This document shows positions 17,373-25,291 of a DNA stretch of 60,898 nucleotides, piece after piece. The position numbers and the translations under genes are program-made. Each line of letters starts with the position of its first letter. Positions within the stretch are counted from its first letter, which is position 1. The DNA is from a virus. Where the stretch lies: positions 1-60,898 of the IMG/VR virus record IMGVR_UViG_3300047469_000079; one strand, given 5' to 3'. The notes under the pieces were generated by a model that ran no database searches, was not told the DNA's origin, and saw only the letters and a program-made list of their open reading frames with translations.

Positions 17373-17542
17373 GGTGCTACCTGGACAGTCAGTTGAACCA
17401 TCACAGGGCGTCGCCCGTTGAGGAAGAGGTCACGCAGTGCGCGGTCTGCACACGCCTTGATCTCGGGGAGGAAGTTCTTCGGGTCTTCGAGGACCGCGTG
17501 CTTGAGGATCACGGCGGTCGGGTCTACATTCAGTTCGGTCAT
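17369..17542 (-). CDS. 57-aa protein coupled to DNA polymerase
   Basis: A short ORF (MTELNVDPTAVILKHAVLED at its start) is joined by ATGA overlaps to the endonuclease gene upstream and to the polymerase gene downstream. No motif is recognised. The double coupling and normal codon use support it as a gene. Confidence 0.6.
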   Translation of the reverse strand: MTELNVDPTAVILKHAVLEDPKNFLPEIKACADRALRDLFLNGRRPVMVQLTVQVAP

Positions 17543-17880
17543 GCGTTCCGGTCAGCAAGTTGGCGATAGAACGAAGCCACCCGATCCATCTCGGACAGGG
17601 TGGCGTTCTTCTTCAGTTCGTTGACGCGCCAGCTAACGACCAGGATGTTTCCTGGGACGTAGCCTTTGCGGGGATTGATGCGATCCAGTGACGGCGAGGC
17701 GGGGCCTGCGCGCCCCTTGGACGGCTTGAGACGGAGCCCGAGAACCGGGCACCTATCGGGGACGAAGATGTCAGCGAGGGTCAGCGTGTGCTTGACCCCA
17801 TTACGTTTAGCGCGAGAGCGAGAGTTTCGAAGCAGTGTCCTGGCGATAGCGCTAGAACGGGATTGAGTCATCGGACTCAT
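17539..17880 (-). CDS. HNH/endonuclease VII-like protein (copy 1)
   Basis: A 113-aa basic protein with CPVLGLRLKPSKG, then SPSLDRINPRKGYVPGNILVVSWRVN. The Asp-Arg and GNxxVxSxxxN elements are typical of small phage endonucleases of the recombination endonuclease VII/HNH type. A relative lies at 22614..22964. It overlaps the helicase 3' end by 20-29 bases; either ATG 17880 or ATG 17871 could be the start. Possible roles are DNA branch resolution or homing. Confidence 0.7.
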   Translation of the reverse strand: MSPMTQSRSSAIARTLLRNSRSRAKRNGVKHTLTLADIFVPDRCPVLGLRLKPSKGRAGPASPSLDRINPRKGYVPGNILVVSWRVNELKKNATLSEMDRVASFYRQLADRNA

Positions 17881-19504
17881 CCATCTCCATCGTGTCCACT
17901 TCGCGCGGCAGCGGCTTCAGCCGGCCCGTCTTCGGGTCGTACTTCAGCCGGTCGGCGGGACCCGTCTTGCCTCCACGGCGAACCTTGAGGACGCGCAGTT
18001 GCGAGATGTCACGCTCTGCCTCGTTCTCAGCCTGCTGGTTCCGTTCCTTGGCGATGATGACGTCAGGTATCTGCTTGAGCGACGCGGAGCCCTTGATGGC
18101 ACTCAGCGTCAGTTGAGCGCCCTCTTCAGCCGTTCGTGCCCCCGACTGTTCCTTGCGGACGTGGGCAATCGCTACGACGCTGACGCCAGTCCGTTCGATC
18201 ATCGAGCGCAACTTGGTGAGCAGATGGTCCTGCCCCTCGTTGTCGAGGCCAGTCGCGGCGATGGTCAAGTGGTCGAGGAACAGCAACTCGGCACCTTGCA
18301 GCGCCATGAACTCCATCTTCCCGACGAGACCATCGGCGTCCGTGGAACCGAAGTGGTCGTATGCCTGGTAGTTGTCGGTCCCGAACAGCTTGGCGTGGCT
18401 CTTGGCCCACTGGGCGTCGGTGAGAATCTCGGGGTTGTCTTCGAGGTCCTCGGCCAGCACGTTGTTGTCCAGTGCGACCAGGTACTTCGCCGTGTCCTCG
18501 ACAGACTCTTCGAGGAACAGCGCACCCACCTTCTTCCCCTCACACAGCGCCGCGTACATGAACTCGCGTGCGTCAGTCGATTTACCGACGCCAGTGCCTG
18601 CGGTTAGCAACCACAGTTGGCGCGGACGAATGCCGCGAGTCATCTCGTTGACGACGGGGTAAGGGGTCTGCCACCCAGCGGCGGCCTTCGCTTTCAGGCG
18701 TTCAACCGTGAGGTCCTCGCCAGCGATGACACCATCGGGACGGTACGTCTTGGCCTCCCACGTCGCATTGACGACAGCAGTAGGCCCGTGCTCGCGCAGG
18801 AGGTCGTTGGCGTCCTTGAGGTCATGCGGGGTCGTGATGAACTTCACCTTGCCAGGGGGCAGGACTCGGGCACACGCTTCGACTGCTTCGCGTCCCGGCT
18901 CATCGTTGTCGAACCACAGGCAGACTTCTTCGAAGCCCGCGAGCCACTCGATCTGAGCGGCCAGGGACTTCGCTGCGCCCTGTGCGCCGTTCGGGACGGA
19001 GACCACAGGCCACTTCAGCGACAGCGCCTGCGCCACCGAGAGGCAGTCGATCTCACCTTCGGTCACGATGACCTTCTTGCCCTTCGTGCGCCACAGGTGC
19101 TGACCGAACAGACCCGCTTGCTTCAGCTTGCCCAGGACCACGAAGTCCTTGGAGGGCGTGCGCAGCTTCTGGGCTACAGGGCTTCCAGCGGAATCGCAGT
19201 ACGTTGCGATCTGCACAGGCTCCCCGTCGCGGTCCTCGCCCACGCTGTAGCCGTATCTACGGCACGTGTCGGCTGAGATGCCGCGCTTGGTGAGGTCCCG
19301 AACTTCGCCCCGGAGTAAAGCCGTAGGAAGGTCAGGGACTGCGCCAGTGCGCGGTGCTCGCTCGCCGTCCGGTTGATTCGTTTTGCCACAGGAGAAACAG
19401 TGTGTGTGTCCATCGTCGTATTCCGCGCAGGCGTCGCTTGATCCGCAGTCATCGCACGGTCCCTTCGACAGCAGTGTTGATTCGGATTCGTGCGTGTCGA
19501 TCAT
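17852..19504 (-). CDS. Primase-helicase, T7 gp4-like
   Basis: A 550-aa bifunctional protein. The N-terminal zinc site is CDDCGSSDACAEYDDGHTHC followed by FSCG. The TOPRIM domain has VTEGEIDCLS and WFDNDEPGREA. The RecA-like helicase domain has Walker A GTGVGKST (about residue 310), Walker B ELLFLDHLTI and AIAHVRKEQ. The C-terminus is acidic (DESDDSIPF), as in T7 gp4, where the tail contacts the polymerase. It unwinds DNA and makes primers at the fork. Confidence 0.95.
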   Translation of the reverse strand: MIDTHESESTLLSKGPCDDCGSSDACAEYDDGHTHCFSCGKTNQPDGERAPRTGAVPDLPTALLRGEVRDLTKRGISADTCRRYGYSVGEDRDGEPVQIATYCDSAGSPVAQKLRTPSKDFVVLGKLKQAGLFGQHLWRTKGKKVIVTEGEIDCLSVAQALSLKWPVVSVPNGAQGAAKSLAAQIEWLAGFEEVCLWFDNDEPGREAVEACARVLPPGKVKFITTPHDLKDANDLLREHGPTAVVNATWEAKTYRPDGVIAGEDLTVERLKAKAAAGWQTPYPVVNEMTRGIRPRQLWLLTAGTGVGKSTDAREFMYAALCEGKKVGALFLEESVEDTAKYLVALDNNVLAEDLEDNPEILTDAQWAKSHAKLFGTDNYQAYDHFGSTDADGLVGKMEFMALQGAELLFLDHLTIAATGLDNEGQDHLLTKLRSMIERTGVSVVAIAHVRKEQSGARTAEEGAQLTLSAIKGSASLKQIPDVIIAKERNQQAENEAERDISQLRVLKVRRGGKTGPADRLKYDPKTGRLKPLPREVDTMEMDESDDSIPF

Positions 19505-19737
19505 CAGACTCGGGCCACGTTCAGGAGGTCGTAGTGGGCGCAGACGATCTCGTACTCGTCCACGTTCGGATGGAAGTGGTCATGGGCTCGACCGACGCGC
19601 TCCCAGCGGGCCTTGGCCTTCTGGATGCGCGTACGTGCAGCAGTCGCCGCACCCTTCACTTTCCACGGCCCGTTCACGACGCTGTCGCCGTGGACCAGAT
19701 AGAACTGCTGGAGGCCACCAGGGATCGCTTTGCTCAC
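19504..19737 (-). CDS. 77-aa protein of unknown function
   Basis: It starts with GTG at 19737 overlapping the previous TGA and ends overlapping the helicase ATG. It contains FYLVHGDSVVNGPWKVKGAA, then a basic helix and acidic DEYEIVCAHYD. No family recognised. It is part of the tightly packed replication operon. Confidence 0.6.
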   Translation of the reverse strand: MSKAIPGGLQQFYLVHGDSVVNGPWKVKGAATAARTRIQKAKARWERVGRAHDHFHPNVDEYEIVCAHYDLLNVARV

Positions 19738-19862
19738 AGGACCCCCAGTGCCCGCAGGCCGATTTCGATGAGGTCACCCAGACCTACGCCAGCCAGCGCG
19801 TAGACGATGAGTCCTTCGACGCGCGTGCGGCTCACGGGAGCCATCAGGAATTTGCGAATCAT
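19734..19862 (-). CDS. 42-aa membrane protein
   Basis: MIRKFLMAPVSRTRVEGL is followed by a hydrophobic stretch VYALAGVGLGDLIEIGLRAL. Both ends overlap neighbouring genes by start-stop coupling (ATGA at 19862, GTGA at 19737). Function unknown; inhibitor peptides of host functions are common at such places. Confidence 0.5.
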   Translation of the reverse strand: MIRKFLMAPVSRTRVEGLIVYALAGVGLGDLIEIGLRALGVL

Positions 19863-20029
19863 CGCGTCACCTGTTTCTTCTTCGGACGGGCGTTCGCCAG
19901 CGTCAGGAGTTCCGCGTGGTTGATCGTGCGCCGCTCGCCGCGACCACGGAGGGCGTAGGAGTCCGCGCCGGTCTTCGTCACGAAGTAGCCACGGAATTTC
20001 ATCGTTACTGCGAATGCGTTTGCTTTCAT
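19859..20029 (-). CDS. 56-aa basic protein
   Basis: ATG 20029 gives MKANAFAVTMKFRGYFVTK and a basic C-terminus ending ARPKKKQVTR. It is coupled by ATGA to the next gene. The small beta-rich basic form could bind nucleic acid, but no family is recognised. Confidence 0.5.
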   Translation of the reverse strand: MKANAFAVTMKFRGYFVTKTGADSYALRGRGERRTINHAELLTLANARPKKKQVTR

Positions 20030-20032
20030 GTG

Positions 20033-20731
20033 TTACCAGCCGTAGGAGGTGTCGGTGATGTAGACCTGGGCGTTCGAACGAATCTCGTTCTCCACCTTGT
20101 GTCTGGAGTTCCGCGTGATGCGGATGAAGAAGCGGAAGCCTCGGGCCTTCGCCGGGACGCCCCGGTGCCACGAGTGGACGTCGAATTCCACGACGTCGCC
20201 TGAGAGCGGGTGGATGTGAGTGCAGTCCTGCCCGATGAAGCCGCGTCCGATCAGTCCGTCCACGGTCTTGTAGAAGTTCTGGCTGGACGTGCGGTGCTTG
20301 TACTCGACGTGTGCCTGCGGGATTTCAACTTCGCCGCGCAGGAACTCTGTGAGACTCCCCGTGCCTGCATCGACCACGCACAGGAGGTGCTGGGTCTCGT
20401 ACTCGGGCGTGAAGATGTTCGGTTGGCCGCCGCAGTAGTCGGGCGAGCGCGGGGCGTCGTCCGTGTGCCAGCCAGGAATGCACGGGACCATCCCAGGCAT
20501 CAGCATGTGATGGCGGGAGTCCACGATGCATCCGTCCAGGTTGCCCCAGATGCGTCGTGCTGCGGCGATGAAGTCCTTCGTGATGCGTCCACCGGCTCGC
20601 TCTGCGAAGCCAGCGTCGGTACGGAACAACATCGCCTCGTGCTTGATGGTTTCGATCAGCCCTTCACGCGACTGGTGCGCGGAGTCGATCAGGTTCGGGT
20701 GAATCGTTACGTTGGAGTTGTGTCGGCTCAT
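20033..20731 (-). CDS. Putative 2-oxoglutarate/Fe(II) oxygenase-like protein
   Basis: A 232-aa protein with a layout suggestive of double-stranded beta-helix oxygenases: GWHTDD (HxD), then GDVVEFDVHSWHRGVP (distal His) and RGFRFFIRITR (Arg for 2-oxoglutarate). The MLMPGMVPCIPGWHTDDAP stretch resembles phage oxygenases of unknown substrate. No host homologue can be named from sequence alone. It lies in the replication operon, so DNA or nucleotide modification is conceivable. Confidence 0.45.
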   Translation of the reverse strand: MSRHNSNVTIHPNLIDSAHQSREGLIETIKHEAMLFRTDAGFAERAGGRITKDFIAAARRIWGNLDGCIVDSRHHMLMPGMVPCIPGWHTDDAPRSPDYCGGQPNIFTPEYETQHLLCVVDAGTGSLTEFLRGEVEIPQAHVEYKHRTSSQNFYKTVDGLIGRGFIGQDCTHIHPLSGDVVEFDVHSWHRGVPAKARGFRFFIRITRNSRHKVENEIRSNAQVYITDTSYGW

Positions 20732-20879
20732 GGTCAGCGTATGTCAGCGGATAGTGAGAGCGGAGGTACTCGTCCTCACACTCGGTGTAGATACGGAGTG
20801 CCAGGGAATTGTCCCCGGCCTCCAGTGCTTGGTCCAAGGCGCAGCCAGGCTGCACCAGGACGTCTTTAAAGCGGCGCAT
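20664..20879 (-). CDS. 71-aa acidic protein
   Basis: The frame starts at ATG 20879 (MRRFKDVLVQPGCALDQALE), overlapping the previous stop by 14 bases and the next gene by 68 bases. The middle is acidic (TECEDEYLRSHYPLTY). The long overlap lowers confidence in the C-terminus, but the first 50 residues look natural. Confidence 0.5.
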   Translation of the reverse strand: MRRFKDVLVQPGCALDQALEAGDNSLALRIYTECEDEYLRSHYPLTYADHEPTQLQRNDSPEPDRLRAPVA

Positions 20880-21135
20880 TGATGACGGCGCGGCGACGCT
20901 CACGGCGGGCACGGCGACCCGCCAGGTGGTCCATGACTTCGTTGAACGCGTAGCGGTACGTGACGCGCAGGCCGCCCTTGAACTCACGGCGGAAGTCGTT
21001 GCGCAGTTCCTTGAGCCACGCCCCGATGTCCTGCACGGCGGCCCAAAGGATGGAGAGCGGGACAAAGACGAACCCCAGGATCACCAGGACGTGTGCGAAC
21101 AGCTTGTCTTTGGGTTTGCCGTAGGTGCGATTCAT
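20866..21135 (-). CDS. 89-aa membrane protein with basic tail
   Basis: MNRTYGKPKDKLFAHVLVI opens a hydrophobic helix (about residues 13-35, VLVILGFVFVPLSILWAA). The rest is basic and ends with a run of Arg (GRRARRERRR). Its ATG overlaps the previous TGA. Function unknown. Confidence 0.6.
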   Translation of the reverse strand: MNRTYGKPKDKLFAHVLVILGFVFVPLSILWAAVQDIGAWLKELRNDFRREFKGGLRVTYRYAFNEVMDHLAGRRARRERRRAVINAPL

Positions 21136-21326
21136 TGCTTCTCCTTGGCAACCCAGATGAGTGCGCCCTTGCCATGCAGCGGGTGCTGCACAGGGAAGTA
21201 CGCACCGTTGCAGTGGTGCAGGAAGCACCCCGAACGCCGGGTGAACACGCAGCCCTCGCAGCCGCCATGGGCAGCAGCGGGGACCGGCTCGAAGTCGGGA
21301 TTGGTCGTTGCGTAGCGCTCGACCAT
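21132..21326 (-). CDS. 64-aa Cys/His-rich protein
   Basis: It contains GGCEGCVFTRRSGCFLHHCN, a CxxC plus CxxHxC arrangement able to bind zinc. The start at ATG 21326 directly follows the preceding stop. It may be a small zinc-dependent regulator. Confidence 0.6.
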   Translation of the reverse strand: MVERYATTNPDFEPVPAAAHGGCEGCVFTRRSGCFLHHCNGAYFPVQHPLHGKGALIWVAKEKQ

Positions 21327-21533
21327 TTACTTCTCCAGGCTGTAGCGGACGTACACCTGGCCCGTCACGTCACGACGGCGGGTCTTGGCGATGCGCACGC
21401 CTGCGTCTTGAATCTCGGTGATGCGGCGCGACAGCGAACGGACACGGTGGACTGCGTTCGCTTCGACGTTGGTGATCGAACCCACGGACTGGAGGTGCGA
21501 GAGGACTTTGGTTGCTTGCGGGGAGAGTTTCAT
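21327..21533 (-). CDS. Small winged-helix DNA-binding protein
   Basis: The 68-aa product reads MKLSPQATKVLSHLQSVGSI, TNVEANAVHRVRSLSRRITE and ends RDVTGQVYVRYSLEK, with the helix-turn-helix and wing pattern common in small phage regulators of the MarR/wHTH type. It may control middle or late expression. A 92-base gap upstream holds nothing obvious. Confidence 0.65.
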   Translation of the reverse strand: MKLSPQATKVLSHLQSVGSITNVEANAVHRVRSLSRRITEIQDAGVRIAKTRRRDVTGQVYVRYSLEK

Positions 21534-21625
21534 GGTCAGCTTGTCTTTGAGGGTGGAGGATGAGAGCCATCGCCTTCTTACGATGGGTGGCGACGAGACC
21601 CCACACGCCCTTCAGGGGCGCGAAT

Positions 21626-22372
21626 TTAGGTATTGCAGATGGCGCAGCCTGGGCTCTCGTTGCGGGCTTTACCGCCCTTCGAGGTCCAGATGCTCTTGCC
21701 GATTTCGATGGAGATGGTTTGGACGTCGGCGTACTGCTTGCGTCCGAACTCATCGAACTGGAACTCCTTCTCCTTGTGCTTGTCGCCCGCAGCTAGGCAG
21801 GGGAAGCAGCCGACGCGGGTGAAGCCTGCGCGGTACAGCGGGTTCTCTCGACCGTCCAGCAGCGCCATTACCTGGGCTTCAGACCAATCGAGGATGGGAA
21901 GACGGAACCGGACACCCATACGTCCGAGGTACTTCGGGTACTTGCCGGGGAATACTTCGTGGGGTTCGTAGACATCCTCAGAGACCTTCTCGGCGTAGCG
22001 CTGGGCACGCTGTGAGCTCTCGTCGCTTCGCATCCCGTACCAGACCTCAAATCCGCCCTGCTTCTCAGCGAGCGCCTTGCAGTAGATACGGGTCTCACGA
22101 ATCTTGAGTTCATCGGTACAGTGGCGAGCACCGCCGCCAGGGAAGCGCCCATACTTCAGACTCTTTCCCAGCACGTCGCCACCGCTCACGGTATCGACCT
22201 GGATGCCATACCGTGAGCGCATCCACTCGATGTGCTGGTAAGTGATCGGGTGCTCGAACTTGGTGTCGCAGAAGAGTCCGCGCACCTCGTCAGTACCGAA
22301 CGACTTGAGCGCCAGTTCGAGACAGGCTTGGGAGTCCTTGCCCCCGCTTATGGGGACTAGGACCTTGACCAT
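21626..22372 (-). CDS. PAPS-reductase family / adenine-nucleotide alpha hydrolase
   Basis: A 248-aa protein with PISGGKDSQACLELAL (PP-loop SGGKDS), followed by GLFCDTKFEHPITYQH, PGGGARHCTDELKI and a CFPCLAAGDKH segment. This is the architecture of phage PAPS-reductase-like proteins that bind ATP or APS/PAPS. Phage members can have roles in sulphur metabolism or nucleic-acid thiolation. Cysteines near the C-terminus (CAIC) may bind metal. Its substrate is not evident. Confidence 0.8.
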   Translation of the reverse strand: MVKVLVPISGGKDSQACLELALKSFGTDEVRGLFCDTKFEHPITYQHIEWMRSRYGIQVDTVSGGDVLGKSLKYGRFPGGGARHCTDELKIRETRIYCKALAEKQGGFEVWYGMRSDESSQRAQRYAEKVSEDVYEPHEVFPGKYPKYLGRMGVRFRLPILDWSEAQVMALLDGRENPLYRAGFTRVGCFPCLAAGDKHKEKEFQFDEFGRKQYADVQTISIEIGKSIWTSKGGKARNESPGCAICNT

Positions 22373-22617
22373 TACAGCGGGGTCGAGTTGTTCAGGTCGT
22401 CCCGTGCAGCGGCGACCGGCTGAGCGACGCCCGTGACGTCCTTCAAAGCGCTCGACACCTGGTACGCCTTGCGGGCGGTCGTGCGGTGGCCGTTGGCCTT
22501 CTGGACGTGCTCGGCTGCGGCCTTCAGCGCGGCTTCACACTTGGCGGTCTCGCGCTTCGCAGCGGCTTCGATGGATGCAGCGAGGCGTTCCAGCAACTTC
22601 AGGAGGAAAGGGATCAT
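22372..22617 (-). CDS. 81-aa Ala/Lys-rich helical protein
   Basis: MIPFLLKLLERLAASIEAAA opens a long amphipathic helix with many Lys and Glu, suggesting a coiled coil. ATG 22617 overlaps the endonuclease stop (ATGA). Unknown function. Confidence 0.6.
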   Translation of the reverse strand: MIPFLLKLLERLAASIEAAAKRETAKCEAALKAAAEHVQKANGHRTTARKAYQVSSALKDVTGVAQPVAAARDDLNNSTPL

Positions 22618-22964
22618 TTGATAAGTGGTCTGTAGAAGTCGATGATCTGTTGCAGTTCATCGAGGGTTAGATCGTTCTTGGCGCGATTTGCGCGGTCTGA
22701 GACGATGAGGACGTTGCCCTTCACGTAGCCCTTGTCAGGCTCGATCCGGTCGATTGATGCCGAGTTACCTGACCTTGCACCAGGCGTGTACTTCAACTCG
22801 ATCCCCAAGATGGGGCAGTGCGTCGGGGCGGGCAGGAGGTCTGCTTCCTCGATGTCAAACGGCAGCCCGCGCTCCTTAGCACGCGCTCGGGCCTTCATCA
22901 GCCGCGCACGAACGGGGTGCTTGTAGTAGTACCGCGCGTTCGTTACCGAGCGGCTATCAGCCAT
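22614..22964 (-). CDS. HNH/endonuclease VII-like protein (copy 2)
   Basis: A 116-aa protein with PTHCPILGIELKYTPGARSG, then SIDRIEPDKGYVKGNVLIVS and DRANRAKNDLTLDELQQI. It has the same motif order as the 113-aa protein at 17539..17880, indicating a duplicated or independently inserted pair. It sits next to RusA in the recombination part of the operon. Confidence 0.72.
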   Translation of the reverse strand: MADSRSVTNARYYYKHPVRARLMKARARAKERGLPFDIEEADLLPAPTHCPILGIELKYTPGARSGNSASIDRIEPDKGYVKGNVLIVSDRANRAKNDLTLDELQQIIDFYRPLIK

Positions 22965-23346
22965 CGCGTTCGATGAGACGCACCTTGACGTGAGGCGTCT
23001 CGTCGGGTCCAGGGAATCGCTTGGAGATGTCGAGGCGTGTGATCTGACGATCATCGCCCCACCACCCGCAGTCGGTCATGGTGTCGAGAATGCCCTTTGC
23101 GATGTTATCGACGTCACCAATGGGCGTTGTGAACTTCGACTTAGCGACTGGCTTGCATACGCACTCCAGCGTGATCTCCAGTTCGCCCAACATCGGGGAG
23201 TCAGGAGCACGCGGGAGCGCCGCCGTCACGGCTTTTTGATAGACCTTGTAGCTGGCGGGCATGTAAGCCCCCCACTTGGACACGCGAGGACGCGGGGCCG
23301 GTTGTGGCACCACGTCCAGACGAAACTCAGAAGTCCTTGCTGTCAC
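22957..23346 (-). CDS. rusA: RusA-like Holliday junction resolvase
   Basis: About 129 aa from GTG 23346, overlapping the SSB gene by 20 bases. Motifs are PQPAPRPRVSKWGAYMP near the start, GDVDNIAKGILDTMTDCGWW with the catalytic Asp residues, and DDRQITRLDISK. RusA resolves Holliday junctions. It takes the place held by endonuclease I (gp3) in T7. The start is a choice among GTG codons. Confidence 0.85.
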   Translation of the reverse strand: MTARTSEFRLDVVPQPAPRPRVSKWGAYMPASYKVYQKAVTAALPRAPDSPMLGELEITLECVCKPVAKSKFTTPIGDVDNIAKGILDTMTDCGWWGDDRQITRLDISKRFPGPDETPHVKVRLIERDG

Positions 23347-23944
23347 CCGAGCCGCTCTGCGAGTCATCCGATTCGTCCGAGTCCATCGACGCAGGCGTCG
23401 TGTCGTTCTCGTAGTCGTCCGTCTCGTCTTCGAAGCCGAGGTCACCAGCGCCCGAGCGACGCTCCAGCAGCTTCACGCCGTTCAGGTACAGCGTGAGGCC
23501 CTTGTTCGAGCCCGTGTCGTACTCGGCCAGCGCGACCGACAGGCGACCGTAGTCACCCGAACGTGCCGTCTCGCCCAGCTTCGTCTTACCGTCAGCCGCG
23601 ACTTGCGACGGCTTCTGGTTGGTCTTCGCGGTGATGACCCAGAACCCACGGAGCTTTTCCTTCTTCGTGTTCTCTGCGTCTTCTTCCTGCGCAGCGTCGG
23701 CCAGCGCCGAGCCGTCCTTCGCGGGCTTCGAATCCGCCTTGCCCTTCGCGGCCTTGTGGGCGTCGTTGAGCTTCTTGGCGAAGGCGTCGTTCTCCTTCAC
23801 CCCCTGCTCCAGCAGAATCGCGGCCTTGTACTTGCCCTTGCCGTATTCGCTGTTATCCGGCTTGTCCAGCCAGGCGTACATGAAGACGCCCTTCGGCGTC
23901 ACACACTTCTCGATGATCTTCGACTTCTTCTTTGCTTCAGCCAT
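23327..23944 (-). CDS. Single-stranded DNA-binding protein, gp2.5-like
   Basis: A 205-aa protein with an OB-fold-like core (GVFMYAWLDKPDNSEYGKGK, KLRGFWVITAKTNQKP, YGRLSVALAEYD) and a highly acidic Asp/Ser-rich tail ending in DSKDF. The acidic tail closing with Phe is the hallmark of gp2.5, where it contacts polymerase and helicase. The place upstream of the recombination genes also fits. Confidence 0.88.
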   Translation of the reverse strand: MAEAKKKSKIIEKCVTPKGVFMYAWLDKPDNSEYGKGKYKAAILLEQGVKENDAFAKKLNDAHKAAKGKADSKPAKDGSALADAAQEEDAENTKKEKLRGFWVITAKTNQKPSQVAADGKTKLGETARSGDYGRLSVALAEYDTGSNKGLTLYLNGVKLLERRSGAGDLGFEDETDDYENDTTPASMDSDESDDSQSGSGDSKDF

Positions 23945-24257
23945 GATTTCGGTTGGAGTTGAGTCCCGCTTCCAGTTCGGCTACGAACGGCAGTTGGGGG
24001 AGTTGGTTGGTGAGGGATGCGCGATTGAGCGCGAGGGAGTTGGCTTCGGCCCAGGCTTCAACCGGGAGGTCGAAGGCGTCTCGAACCGACTTTGCTGCTA
24101 CTGCGAGAGCGAGAAGCACAGCGAGTGCCGTGTCCTCTTTGTTGCGTTCGAAGGTACTGGCAGCGGTTGCGGACATGTGCCCGTAATCGACCACCAGCAC
24201 CTGCACAAGCGGAGCCAGGTCGAACTCCCTGGCCCGCGTGAAGAACTGCTCGGTCAC
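23937..24257 (-). CDS. 106-aa protein of unknown function
   Basis: MTEQFFTRAREFDLAPLVQV at the start and a helical middle (DTALAVLLALAVAAKSVRDA). Coupled by ATGA to the gene upstream and overlapping the SSB start by eight bases. Not recognised. Confidence 0.6.
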   Translation of the reverse strand: MTEQFFTRAREFDLAPLVQVLVVDYGHMSATAASTFERNKEDTALAVLLALAVAAKSVRDAFDLPVEAWAEANSLALNRASLTNQLPQLPFVAELEAGLNSNRNHG

Positions 24258-25237
24258 TCAGCGATTTCCGTGGTGCCCACGACCTTCGCGTTGTTGATGT
24301 CGCGAATCTCGGGGAGCACTTCGCCTTCACGGATGACGAACAGCGAGCCGTTGTAGGCGTGCTTGTAGATCGTCGCCTTGATGGTCTTCGGTGCCGGGGC
24401 AACCGTCTTGACGTACTTGCCGGGGACAAGCGAGCGGTCAGCGTGGAACTTGTGGACGCCGTCGTGCTTGTAGTTGGTCGAGAAGCGCAGCTTGCCGGTC
24501 GCTGCGTCCACCAGGTAGACGCGGAGCACGCCCTTGGTGAACACGACCGTGTGCAGGTTCTCGCCGGTCTTCGGGCAGTGGAAGTCTTCACCGAGCACGA
24601 AGCGCTTCAGGAGCGGGGCTTCGGCCTTCGGCGTCTCGGGGACGTTGTAGGAGACACGCGTGGTGCCCTGCGCGTCCAGGACCTTGAAGCCACCGTTCGG
24701 GAGCATCTCGACGCGACCGCTCGGCTTGCGCTTGATCTCGCCGCGAACCTTGAGCTTGCTTACACCAGCACTGTGTTCTCCGTTCGCCTCGAACTCACTC
24801 CACCCACCCACACTGTAGGTAGGACACACAACGTTGATCCCACCCCTAGTGCGGATCAGTTTCCCCACCGGGAATACGCCACTTTTCGAGAACTGCGATA
24901 CGCGTTCCACCACGAACTCCGTGCCTGCCTCGAACGCCTCAACCACTTCATCGAAGGACTCGAACGGCAACGGGTAGATCAGGGACGGCTCTGCGGCCTT
25001 CGGGGCGTCGGCGGTCTTCACCAGCGTCCACTGGCTGAAGTTCTTGTGCGAGCCGTCCGCGTAGAACTCAGCAAACGAACCCGCTTCCATGTGGACGCGG
25101 GCGGAATTTTCGATGTACTTGCCCGTCTCGATGTTGTTCACCGGACGGCGGCGACCGTGGTACAGGACCTCGAACTTTGCGCCAGCTTGGTAGTCAGCGA
25201 TCAGGGCAGCGATGGATGCGTAATTCAGCTTGTTCAT
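24254..25237 (-). CDS. 327-aa protein with two diverged repeats, unknown function
   Basis: It starts at ATG 25237 (MNKLNYASIAALIADYQAGA). Residues about 12-60 (YQAGAKFEV, then AEFYADGSHK) and about 85-150 (FEAGTEFVVE, then SEFEANGEHS) look like two copies of one domain. A third part has FHCPKTGENLHTVVFTKG. The DNA of the second repeat (about 24765..24930) uses different, more A/T-ending codons than its surroundings, as if acquired or recoded. It directly follows the RNA polymerase C-terminal gene. Confidence 0.6.
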   Translation of the reverse strand: MNKLNYASIAALIADYQAGAKFEVLYHGRRRPVNNIETGKYIENSARVHMEAGSFAEFYADGSHKNFSQWTLVKTADAPKAAEPSLIYPLPFESFDEVVEAFEAGTEFVVERVSQFSKSGVFPVGKLIRTRGGINVVCPTYSVGGWSEFEANGEHSAGVSKLKVRGEIKRKPSGRVEMLPNGGFKVLDAQGTTRVSYNVPETPKAEAPLLKRFVLGEDFHCPKTGENLHTVVFTKGVLRVYLVDAATGKLRFSTNYKHDGVHKFHADRSLVPGKYVKTVAPAPKTIKATIYKHAYNGSLFVIREGEVLPEIRDINNAKVVGTTEIAE

Positions 25238-25267
25238 GGTTATCTCGGGTTGACTAATAAAATGAAA

Positions 25268-25291
25268 TAAAGCAACTCGCTTCACTTCAGG
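25268..25291 (-). repeat. GAAGTGAAGCGAGT-type repeat, copy 1
   Basis: On the minus strand CCTGAAGTGAAGCGAGTTGC followed by TTTA lies over the end of the RNA polymerase C-terminal gene. The gene's TGA is within the first bases of the element. Near-identical copies are at 27936..27959 and 34298..34321. Confidence 0.7.
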
